Positions 1 to 5,350 of a stretch of DNA of 5,533 nucleotides are shown here, piece after piece. The stretch covers positions 1-5,533 of the forward strand of contig CAMDCC010000208.1 of the NCBI GenBank assembly GCA_945889545.1. Direction: 5' to 3'. Every line of letters begins with the position of its first letter. The stretch's first letter is position 1. The notes beneath the pieces are model-generated. The model did not search any database, was not told where the DNA came from, and saw only the letters and a program-made list of their open reading frames with translations. A program made the position numbers and the translations under genes. Source of the DNA: Bifidobacterium breve (lineage in GTDB: Bacteria; Actinomycetota; Acidimicrobiia; IMCC26256; PALSA-555).

Positions 1-753
1 TTCGGTCGTTTCGATCACAACGGCCACGGCACCCACGTCGCTGGCATCGCCGCGGCAACCGACAACACGGTCGGGGGACTGGGCGGCGCGCCCGGCGCGA
101 CGATCCTGCCGGTCCGTGTGCTCGGTGCGAACGGGAGCGGTTCCAGCGACGATGTCACGAATGCCATCATCTGGGCGACCGACAACGGCGCGGACGTCAT
201 CAACCTCAGCCTCGGTGGCAGCGCATTCGTTTGCTCCAATGACGAGGCAATCGCGGTCGACTACGCGGAGACCAACGGTGTCGTGGTGGTGGCGTCGGCA
301 GGGAACGACGGCTCCTCATCGCCGATCTATCCGGCCGGTTTCGGCAGCTCAGTGATCGCGGTGGGCTCGACGACGCAGGCCAACGCCAAGTCGTTGTTCT
401 CGAACTGGGGATCACCGTACGTCGATCTCGGCGCGCCGGGCTCCTCGATCCTCTCGACATGGCCGAAGCCCTTCGACACGACAACGAGTCCATGCTCGTC
501 GGCGAATCCCTGCCCGAGTAACACCACCTACGCGTCGCTCAGCGGCACGTCGATGGCCGCGCCGTACGTTTCGGCCGCCGTTGCTCTGGTGCTCCAGAAG
601 TGTCCGTCGATCGTCAATGGCGCGCCAAACGGCTCGAGCATCAAGGACAAGGTCGCAGCGCTGCTCCAATCCACGGCGAGCCCAGCCATCCCCGGACTTG
701 CCGCAAGCCTCGTGCAAGCTGGCGCGGCCACCGCAGCCGCCTGCCCTGCGTAG
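1..753 (+). CDS. Subtilisin-like serine protease (peptidase family S8), 5'-truncated by the window edge
   Basis: A secreted-type endopeptidase of the subtilase family; 250 residues are visible and the N-terminus lies outside the window. The reading frame is open from base 1 to the TAG at 751-753, so a GTG or ATG inside it is not the true start. The catalytic His sits in an HGTHVAG motif at fragment residues 9-15. NLSLGG follows at about 68-73, the oxyanion Asn is in SAGND (Asn102, bases 304-306), and the nucleophile Ser is in GTSMAAP (Ser184, bases 550-552). The catalytic Asp motif must lie upstream. Cysteines in the loop between GAPG and GTSMAAP and near the C-terminus suggest disulfides in an exported enzyme, though no signal peptide can be seen here. 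The protein ends about 65 residues after the catalytic Ser, with no cell-wall anchor or extra domain. Family assignment is very sure; the substrate is unknown. It converges with the next gene and has no evident functional link to the operon downstream. Confidence 0.96.
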   Translation, partial: FGRFDHNGHGTHVAGIAAATDNTVGGLGGAPGATILPVRVLGANGSGSSDDVTNAIIWATDNGADVINLSLGGSAFVCSNDEAIAVDYAETNGVVVVASAGNDGSSSPIYPAGFGSSVIAVGSTTQANAKSLFSNWGSPYVDLGAPGSSILSTWPKPFDTTTSPCSSANPCPSNTTYASLSGTSMAAPYVSAAVALVLQKCPSIVNGAPNGSSIKDKVAALLQSTASPAIPGLAASLVQAGAATAAACPA

Positions 754-780
754 CCTTTGCGCGCGCCGAGCGAGCGCGAC

Positions 781-1227
781 TTAGGCAGGCGGCGTCGCAG
801 GCAGGTTGCCGTCGGTCCAGACTGACTTCTCGATCCGCTGGCTGATGCGCCATCCCGCGGGCGTGCGCACGAGCTGGTCGTGGTACTCGCCGCCGACAAA
901 GAAGAAGCTGAGCGCTTCACCCTTGGTCGGTTGACCCATCGGGTTGTAGAAGCCGCAGCGACTCGTGGCCTTGTCGCCGTCGATTCGGATGTCCTTGTTG
1001 GTCACCAAGTGCTGGTACGCAGGAAAGTGGGGGAGCACCTGGGCCAGCCACGCCTTGACCTCCGGGTACTGACCCTTGATGCCGCCCGCGCTGGTGTAGT
1101 CGACGAAGGCATCGAGCGTGAACACATCGTCGAGCTCGTCGAACTCGCCGCTGTCGATGGCCCACGCATAGCGCGTGAGCACGTCTTCGATGTCGAGCCG
1201 GTCGGAGATTGCCTGCAGGTCGGCCAT
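781..1227 (-). CDS. NTF2-like / SnoaL-like domain protein (small alpha+beta cone fold)
   Basis: A 148-residue single-domain protein of the SnoaL-like/NTF2 superfamily. Members include polyketide cyclases, steroid isomerases and dehydratases, and many have no known reaction. The N-terminal helix IEDVLTRYAWAIDSGEFDEL (about 13-32) and the following VFTLDAFVDY strand are typical of the family. So are the central QHLVTN segment (72-77) and the C-terminal pattern EYHDQLVRTPAGWRISQR (114-131), where a basic residue and GWRI close the sheet. His73, Asp79 and the Asp/Tyr around 40-44 lie where active-site residues often fall in this fold, but no specific enzyme can be named. The ATG at 1225-1227 follows a strong ribosome binding site (GAGGGGGA, minus strand), which fixes the start; the stop is TAA at 781-783. 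The length is normal for the family. It is divergent from the YchF-like operon and convergent with the protease, with 27 bp between the two stops. Confidence 0.88.
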   Translation of the reverse strand: MADLQAISDRLDIEDVLTRYAWAIDSGEFDELDDVFTLDAFVDYTSAGGIKGQYPEVKAWLAQVLPHFPAYQHLVTNKDIRIDGDKATSRCGFYNPMGQPTKGEALSFFFVGGEYHDQLVRTPAGWRISQRIEKSVWTDGNLPATPPA

Positions 1228-1230
1228 CGG

Positions 1231-1238
1231 TCCCCCTC
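1231..1238 (-). promoter_or_regulatory. Ribosome binding site of the SnoaL-like gene
   Basis: On the minus strand the sequence reads GAGGGGGA, 3 nt before the ATG at 1227. It is the clearest Shine-Dalgarno sequence in the window. This contrasts with the YchF-like, abrB and metG genes, which have none. It supports a leadered transcript for this gene. Confidence 0.7.
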
Positions 1239-1266
1239 ATGATTCCCGTGATCCAGAACGTACTCA

Positions 1267-1296
1267 TGGTCGAGCTCGCTCGGCTGCTCCTATCCT
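1267..1296 (+). promoter_or_regulatory. Putative leaderless promoter of the YchF-like/DUF192/rsmI operon
   Basis: A TATCCT hexamer at 1291-1296 fits the actinobacterial -10 consensus TANNNT and ends exactly 7 nt before the ATG at 1304. Transcription would therefore start at or next to the A of the start codon. No Shine-Dalgarno sequence is present between the box and the ATG. A weak -35 (TGGTCG, 1267-1272, 3 of 6 matches to TTGACA) lies 18 nt upstream. The leaderless reading is inferred; the same geometry recurs at metG, which supports it. Confidence 0.5.
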
Positions 1297-1303
1297 CCAC
1301 TCC

Positions 1304-2326
1304 ATGGAGCATCTCGGGCTCGTCGGACTGTCGGACTCCGGACACGCGGAGCTCTTCACCGCCCTGACGGGCGCCGACGTGGCTTCGGCCTCCGACCGCG
1401 TGCTCGGCGTCGTGCATTCTCCCGACGATCGTCTTGACCGTCTGGCCGCGATGTCGGTGTCGAAGAAGGTGGTGGCGGCCACGTTCCAGATCGCGTTCCT
1501 GCCCGGCCTGTCCACCGAGGCCGGAAAAGGTCTCGGGAGTCGCTTGCTCGGCACCCTGCGCGACAGCGACGCGCTGATGCTCGTGGTGCGCGCCGAAGAA
1601 GGACACGATCCGGCGCGCGAGCTGGCGTCGCTCGAAGAGGAGCTGATCCTCGCCGACCTCGGATCGGTAGAGGGCCGCGTCTACAAGCAGCGACGCGCGT
1701 CCAAGGGCGACAAGGCTTTGCTCCCCGAGATCGAAGCGCTCGAGCGAGCCGAGGCCGCCCTGTCTGATGGCATCCCGATCTATCGCTCCGAGCTGACGCC
1801 AGCGCAGCGCCTGCTCCTGCACGAGGTGTTTCTCCTCACGAACAAGCCGGCGCTCATCGTGGTCAACGTGGGTGTCGACCAGATCGACGGTGCGCAAGAG
1901 CACGCCGCGCCGTTCGGTGCCGATGCGCTTGCCGTTTGCGTTGAGCTCGAAGCCGACCCCGACGTGGTGGCGTCGACGGGGGAGGAACGGGCTCGCTTGC
2001 TTGCCGATCTCGGCGTACCCGAGAGCGTCGTGCCGCGTCTCGCACGGGCTGCGTTGCATCTCCTCGGTCGGTCCACCTTCCTCACCACCGGTGAAGACGA
2101 GAGCCGCGCGTGGACGTTCCGCACGGGAGCGAAGGCACCTGAGTGCGCGGGCGCGATCCACACCGACCTTCAGCGCGGCTTCATCCGGGCCGAGGCCATC
2201 GACTGGCGCGAGCTCCTCGAGATCGGCTCGTGGTCGAAGGCCAAAGAGGTGGGGAAGATCCGGGTCGAGGGCAAGGAGTACGTGGTCGAGGACGGCGATG
2301 TGCTCGAGATCCGGTTCAACGTGTGA
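1304..2326 (+). CDS. Divergent YchF/OLA1-family protein with degenerate GTPase motifs and intact TGS (DUF933) domain
   Basis: A 340-residue relative of YchF/OLA1, a ribosome-associated nucleotide hydrolase of about 363 residues. The C-terminal TGS-type domain (about 257-340) is strongly family-like: RAWTFRTGAKAPECAG, IHTDLQRGFIRAE, EGKEYVVEDGDVLEIRFNV. The N-terminal G domain and the helical arm (about 100-180) align by pattern: GLVGL, LDRLAAM, GKGLG, LLGTLRDSDALMLVVRA, NKPALIVVNV. However, the P-loop that should read GLPNVGKST is GLSDSGHAE (8-16), with His14 for the essential Lys and Ala15 for Ser. The switch I segment is shortened to about ASASDRVLGVV, the G3 DIAGL is FLPGL (65-69, Asp lost), and the G4 NxxE is NVGV (188-191). 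Nucleotide binding is probably lost or altered. The ATG at 1304 is chosen over the open frame upstream because GLVGL begins at residue 5, as in YchF, and a -10 box sits 7 nt before it. It is the first gene of a three-gene operon. The frame is intact, so this is not a decaying pseudogene. A standard ychF is expected elsewhere in the genome. Confidence 0.9.
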   Translation: MEHLGLVGLSDSGHAELFTALTGADVASASDRVLGVVHSPDDRLDRLAAMSVSKKVVAATFQIAFLPGLSTEAGKGLGSRLLGTLRDSDALMLVVRAEEGHDPARELASLEEELILADLGSVEGRVYKQRRASKGDKALLPEIEALERAEAALSDGIPIYRSELTPAQRLLLHEVFLLTNKPALIVVNVGVDQIDGAQEHAAPFGADALAVCVELEADPDVVASTGEERARLLADLGVPESVVPRLARAALHLLGRSTFLTTGEDESRAWTFRTGAKAPECAGAIHTDLQRGFIRAEAIDWRELLEIGSWSKAKEVGKIRVEGKEYVVEDGDVLEIRFNV

Positions 2327-2329
2327 CCC

Positions 2330-2680
2330 GTGTGGCTGATGCGCGGTGGCGAGGTGTTGGTGTCGGCCGAAGTGGCCACGACGCGCGTCGCGCGCCGCCG
2401 CGGACTGCTCGGGCGGGCGTCGATCGCCGGCGTGCTCATGTTGCGTCCGTGCCGCCAGGTCCACTCGTTCGGCATGCGCTTCCCCATCGACGTGATCTGG
2501 TGTGACGGCGATGGTCGCGTGCTGCGCATCGCGGTGTTGCCGCCCCGGCGCATGACTCGCCCGGTGTGGCGGTCGCGTTTCGTGCTCGAAGCCGAGCTCG
2601 GTATCGCATCCCGCTGGGGCCTCAAGATCGGCGACGTCCTGGAAGTAACCCCGGAAGTCACAACGGACGCTGACCCGTGA
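2330..2680 (+). CDS. DUF192 family protein
   Basis: A 116-residue protein of the DUF192 family (small beta-barrel proteins of unknown biochemical function). The family pattern is clear in order: ARRRGLLGR (21-29, usually RxxGLMgR), HSFGMRFPIDVIW (45-57, usually sFwMkNtxipLDi), DGRVLRI (61-67), RFVLEAELG (83-91) and GLKIGDVLEV (97-106). Many relatives carry a signal peptide or lipoprotein signal; this one has none and starts almost directly at the domain, so it is probably cytoplasmic. The GTG at 2330 follows the upstream stop by 3 nt; the ATG at 2339 is an alternative three codons later. The last base triplets overlap the rsmI start, so all three genes are probably co-transcribed and translationally coupled. 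Function remains unknown; its place between a YchF relative and rsmI hints at a link to translation, which is inference only. Confidence 0.88.
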   Translation: MWLMRGGEVLVSAEVATTRVARRRGLLGRASIAGVLMLRPCRQVHSFGMRFPIDVIWCDGDGRVLRIAVLPPRRMTRPVWRSRFVLEAELGIASRWGLKIGDVLEVTPEVTTDADP

Positions 2681-3537
2681 GCAAGCCGATGGGGGAGGGC
2701 GCGCTGGTGCTTGTGGCGACGCCGATCGGGAACCTCGGTGACCTTTCGCCTCGCGCCGTCGAGGTGCTGCGTACCGCCGACGTGATCGCCGCCGAAGACA
2801 CGCGCCGCACCCGCACGCTGCTCACGCACGCAGAGATCCCCGCGGGTCGACGGCTCCGGGCTGTGCACGAGCACAACGAGCGAGCGAGCGCCACGAAGAT
2901 CGTCGAAGAGGTGCGTGCGGGTGCGCTCGTGGCCTACGTGAGCGACGCGGGGATGCCCGGTGTGAGCGATCCCGGGGAGCGCCTCGTGCGGGCATGCGCC
3001 GAAGCCGGCCTCGTCGTGGAGGTGATCCCGGGTCCGAGCGCGGCACTCACGGCACTGGTGCTCTCGGGTCTTCCTACCGCGCGATTCGTGTTCGAGGGCT
3101 TTCTCCCGGTGAAGGGCCGCGATCGCGATGAGCGGATCAGTGTGGTCGAACGCGAGGAGCGAACGATCGTGCTGTTCGAAGCACCGCACCGTTTGCTGCG
3201 CACACTCACTGACCTTGCCGAGGTGTGTGGCGGCGACCGTCGGGTCGCAGTGGCGCGTGAGCTCACGAAGCTCCACGAAGAGGTCTGGCGCGGCACGCTG
3301 CACGAGTCGGTTCTGCACTTCGAGCAGACCGCGCCTCGTGGCGAGATCGTCGTCGTCGTCGAGCCCAATCAGCACGACGTGGCCGAGCCGACCGACGAGG
3401 AGCTCGCGGGAGAGGCGCTCGCGCTCGTCAGCACCGGCATGCCGACGCGAGAGGCCGCCGATCGGCTTGCCTCGCGGTTTCGCGTCTCCCGTCGTCGTGC
3501 CTACGACGCGGTCATTGCTCAGCGTTCAGCGCGCTGA
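2677..3537 (+). CDS. rsmI: 16S rRNA (cytidine(1402)-2'-O)-methyltransferase RsmI
   Basis: RsmI uses S-adenosylmethionine to 2'-O-methylate C1402 of 16S rRNA in the decoding centre of the 30S subunit. The 286 residues match the usual length and carry the full tetrapyrrole-methylase-fold signature set. These are ATPIGNLGD (14-22), AAEDTRRT (38-45), HEHNE (64-68), SDAGMPGVSDPG (89-100, SAM-binding loop), IPGPSA (117-122), EAPHRL (168-173) and RELTKLHEE (194-202). The tail ends with a helical segment around VSRRRAYDAV, typical of the family's small C-terminal domain. The GTG at 2677 overlaps the DUF192 stop as GTGA, which implies translational coupling; the ATG at 2689 is a less likely alternative. 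The TGA at 3535-3537 lies inside the convergent abrB gene (26 bp overlap). Very confident. Confidence 0.97.
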   Translation: MSKPMGEGALVLVATPIGNLGDLSPRAVEVLRTADVIAAEDTRRTRTLLTHAEIPAGRRLRAVHEHNERASATKIVEEVRAGALVAYVSDAGMPGVSDPGERLVRACAEAGLVVEVIPGPSAALTALVLSGLPTARFVFEGFLPVKGRDRDERISVVEREERTIVLFEAPHRLLRTLTDLAEVCGGDRRVAVARELTKLHEEVWRGTLHESVLHFEQTAPRGEIVVVVEPNQHDVAEPTDEELAGEALALVSTGMPTREAADRLASRFRVSRRRAYDAVIAQRSAR

Positions 3538-3757
3538 CGCATGCCGGGCAAACGGAACGGCCGACGTGCTTGCGGAGGTCGTCGCGACCTCCGCAAAACA
3601 CGCACATCGGCTCATGCCGACTGAGTACGAGGTTCCCGTCGTGCACTGAGACGTCGAGCACGTCACCCTCGCGGATGCCGAGCGCGTGGCGAAGGTCGGC
3701 GGGGAGGACGACTCGTCCGAGCGAGTCGACGCGGCGGGTGCGGTCCTGCGCGCTCAT
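3512..3757 (-). CDS. AbrB/SpoVT-type DNA-binding regulator with a C-terminal four-cysteine zinc-knuckle-like tail
   Basis: An 81-residue regulator. The N-terminal swapped-hairpin DNA-binding domain is clear: RRVDSLGRVVLPADLRHALGI (8-28), then REGDVLDVSVHDGNLVLSR (29-47). Such proteins bind DNA as dimers or tetramers, commonly at their own promoter. The tail has CVFC (Cys52, Cys55) and CPAC (Cys70, Cys73) separated by 14 residues, which suggests one bound zinc. Comparable AbrB-like proteins with a CxFC...CxxC tail occur in clostridia, so the architecture is not new. ATG at 3755-3757 is chosen because the domain begins a few residues later; the longer upstream frame runs through the metG promoter and encodes nothing family-like. 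There is no Shine-Dalgarno sequence. A TACCTG box 6 nt before the ATG suggests another leaderless start. It lies divergent to metG (62 bp apart) and overlaps the 3' end of rsmI. Its place between rsmI and metG mirrors abrB in Bacillus subtilis. Confidence 0.9.
   Translation of the reverse strand: MSAQDRTRRVDSLGRVVLPADLRHALGIREGDVLDVSVHDGNLVLSRHEPMCVFCGGRDDLRKHVGRSVCPACVSALNAEQ
3522..3540. repeat. Inverted repeat spanning the rsmI stop codon
   Basis: The core TCAGCGCGCTGA (3526-3537) is self-complementary. With one bulged T it extends to a 7-bp stem (GCGT-CAG with CTGACGC) and a CGCG loop. It covers the rsmI stop and the last codons of abrB. It could slow transcription on either strand where the two genes converge, but no T-tract follows, so a terminator role is only a possibility. 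Confidence 0.4.
3570..3596. terminator. Perfect 12-bp hairpin downstream of rsmI, inside abrB codons
   Basis: TTGCGGAGGTCG (3570-3581) and CGACCTCCGCAA (3585-3596) are exact reverse complements around a 3-nt TCG loop. The hairpin begins 33 nt after the rsmI stop, where a terminator for the operon would be expected. It is followed by AACACG rather than a T-run, so it would be an atypical, U-less terminator or an mRNA 3'-end stabiliser. On the other strand it encodes abrB residues 54-63, in and just after the first Cys pair. The symmetry is seen; the function is inferred. Confidence 0.4.
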
Positions 3758-3762
3758 CGCAG

Positions 3763-3786
3763 ACAGGTACGGGGCAAACAGGTACG
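3763..3786. promoter_or_regulatory. Direct repeat ACAGGTACG x2 (15-bp period) in the abrB/metG divergent promoter; possible AbrB operator
   Basis: ACAGGTACG occurs at 3763-3771 and again at 3778-3786, and a third GGTAC lies at 3805-3809 next to the metG -10 box. The first copy, read on the minus strand, contains the TACCTG box that could be the abrB -10. Repeats at this spot suit binding of a dimeric or tetrameric AbrB-type protein that represses its own gene and perhaps affects metG. The repeat is seen; the operator role is inferred. Confidence 0.45.
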
Positions 3787-3812
3787 ACCACGAGACATGC
3801 GGTCGGTACTGT
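3784..3812 (+). promoter_or_regulatory. Putative leaderless promoter of metG
   Basis: TACTGT (3807-3812) fits the TANNNT -10 consensus and ends exactly 7 nt before the metG ATG. A weak -35, ACGACC (3784-3789; G, A and C of TTGACA match), lies 17 nt upstream. There is no Shine-Dalgarno sequence and no room for a T-box leader. The -35 region overlaps the second ACAGGTACG repeat, so an AbrB protein bound there would interfere with this promoter. Confidence 0.55.
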
Positions 3813-3819
3813 AAACCTG

Positions 3820-5337
3820 ATGCCGGAACCGTTCTACGTGACGACGCCGATCTACTACCCGAACGACGTCCCTCACATCGGGCACGCCTACACCTCGGTG
3901 GCGGCCGATGCGCTCGCACGCTGGCGCCGCCTCTGGGGGGACGACGTGGTGTTCCTTACCGGCACCGACGAGCACGGGCTCAAGATGCAGCGCACGGCCG
4001 AGGCCGAGGGCATCACGCCTCAGGAGCTCGTCGACCGCACGAGCCCGGCCTTCCGCGAGCTCACGACGCTTCTCGACCTCACGAACACCGACTTCATCCG
4101 CACGACCGAGCCTCGGCACTACGAAGCCGTCCGGCAGTTCCTCCAGGTCGTCTACGACAACGGCTACATCGAGCTCAGCACGTACGAGGGCCTCTATTGC
4201 GTGGCGTGCGAGGCGTATTACGGCGAGGACGAGCTTGTCGACGGCAACTGCCCCATCCACAAGACCCCGATCGAGCACGTCACCGAAGAGAATTACTTCT
4301 TCCAGCTCTCGCGTTTCGAGGACCGTTTGCTCCAGCACTACGCGGAGAACCCGGAGGCGGTTCAACCCGACACGCGCCGCAACGAGGTGCTCGGCTTCAT
4401 CAAGCAGGGGTTGCGCGACTTCTCGATGAGTCGCACGTCGCTCACGTGGGGCATCCCATTGCCCTGGGATCCGAAGCACGTCACGTATGTGTGGTTCGAC
4501 GCGCTCTTCAACTACTGCACGGCAATCGGATACGGCACCGACCGTGAACGGTTCGACCGCTACTGGCCGGTCGACTACCACCTCATTGGCAAGGACATCC
4601 TCCGGTTCCACGCCGTGTACTGGCCCGCGATGCTCATGGCTGGTGGCGAAGCCCCGCCGAAGCGGGTGTTCGCGCACGGGTTCCTCCTTGTGGGCGGGGA
4701 GAAGATGGCCAAGAGCGGGAGCAACCAGGTGGCGCCCGCTGATCTCGTCGCGGAGTTCGGCTCCGACGGCTACCGCTACCACTTCCTCGCGGACCAACGC
4801 TTCGGGCCCGACGGCGACTTCAGCCACGAGGCGATGGTGGCGCGCTACAACGCGGATCTCGCCAACAACTTCGGCAACCTGGCCAGCCGCGTCCTCAATA
4901 TGGCGGTGAGCTACTGCGGTGGTATCGCGCCGGCTGAGCGTGTGTCCGGACCGCTTGTCGCAGCGTGCGCGCAAGCCTTTGAAGGCGCGCGTGATGGGAT
5001 GGACAAGCTCGACTACGCGAGCGCGACCAGCGCGGTGTGGGATCTCATCCGCGCGGCCAACTCGTTCATCGAGGACAGCGAGCCGTGGAAGCTCAACAAG
5101 GCGGGTGATGCTGACGCGACCGCGGCCGTCCTCGGAGACTGCCTCGAAGCGCTTCGAGTCGTGGCGTTGCTCGCGTCGCCGTTCATCCCACGAGCCGCAA
5201 CCGAGCTCTGGTGCCGGCTTGGTCTCGACGGGTCACCCGAAGACCAGCGCCTGCCGGATGCCGCCGCGTGGGGCCTCGGCCCGATCAGCACCACCCTCGA
5301 CAAGGGCACCCCGCTCTTCCCGCGTATCGAGACCTGA
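3820..5337 (+). CDS. metG: Methionine--tRNA ligase (MetRS), class I
   Basis: MetRS charges tRNA-Met (initiator and elongator) with methionine using ATP, in the cytoplasm. The 505 residues include the Rossmann catalytic core with HIGH motif (PHIGHAY, His19-His22) and TGTDEHGLK (47-55). The connective insertion carries a single zinc knuckle, C127-x2-C130 and C144-x2-H147. Also present are the methionine-site region YVWFDALFNY (223-232), HLIGKDILRFH (254-264) and the second signature KMAKS (295-299), where Ala replaces the usual first Ser of KMSKS. A helical anticodon-binding domain follows, with NLASRVLNM (353-361) and DLIRAANSFIEDSEPWKLNK, where the Trp of EPWKL is the conserved anticodon-domain landmark. 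It has no C-terminal EMAP-II-like tRNA-binding domain, as in the shorter bacterial MetRS type. The ATG at 3820 sits 7 nt after a -10 box and directly before the FYVTTPIYY start typical of the family. It is divergent from abrB and followed by tatD. Very confident. Confidence 0.98.
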   Translation: MPEPFYVTTPIYYPNDVPHIGHAYTSVAADALARWRRLWGDDVVFLTGTDEHGLKMQRTAEAEGITPQELVDRTSPAFRELTTLLDLTNTDFIRTTEPRHYEAVRQFLQVVYDNGYIELSTYEGLYCVACEAYYGEDELVDGNCPIHKTPIEHVTEENYFFQLSRFEDRLLQHYAENPEAVQPDTRRNEVLGFIKQGLRDFSMSRTSLTWGIPLPWDPKHVTYVWFDALFNYCTAIGYGTDRERFDRYWPVDYHLIGKDILRFHAVYWPAMLMAGGEAPPKRVFAHGFLLVGGEKMAKSGSNQVAPADLVAEFGSDGYRYHFLADQRFGPDGDFSHEAMVARYNADLANNFGNLASRVLNMAVSYCGGIAPAERVSGPLVAACAQAFEGARDGMDKLDYASATSAVWDLIRAANSFIEDSEPWKLNKAGDADATAAVLGDCLEALRVVALLASPFIPRAATELWCRLGLDGSPEDQRLPDAAAWGLGPISTTLDKGTPLFPRIET

Positions 5338-5350
5338 TGCGGCGGGCGCA

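Noticed and set aside
760..778. Possible terminator hairpin between the protease and SnoaL-like stops
   Set aside because: Only 5 bp (CGCGC with GCGCG) with a 9-nt loop and no T-run; too weak in GC-rich DNA to call.
917..2464. 515-codon open frame on the minus strand opposite the YchF-like gene
   Set aside because: It runs across two genes and an intergenic region, has a His/Arg/Gly-rich composition with no recognisable motif, and lies opposite a clear YchF-family protein. Long antisense frames are common at this GC content.
2170..3375. 401-codon open frame on the minus strand opposite DUF192 and rsmI
   Set aside because: It spans three real genes and its product has Arg/His/Ser-rich composition without motifs; a GC-skew shadow.
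3758..3819. T-box or other riboswitch upstream of metG
   Set aside because: Only 62 bp separate metG from the divergent abrB gene, and the promoter appears to end 7 nt before the ATG, leaving no leader RNA.
3758..3919. 54-residue N-terminal extension of the AbrB-type protein
   Set aside because: The extension is Arg/Ser-rich, crosses the metG promoter and start, and precedes a domain that begins normally at the ATG at 3757.
4702..4716. KMAKS instead of KMSKS in MetRS as a sign of altered function
   Set aside because: The first Ser of this loop varies among class I synthetases, and all other MetRS motifs are intact.
3754..4974. 406-codon open frame on the minus strand opposite metG
   Set aside because: It is the mirror of metG codons, is Val/Arg/Glu-rich, has no domain, and its 3' end runs into the divergent promoter. 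MetRS on the other strand is certain.
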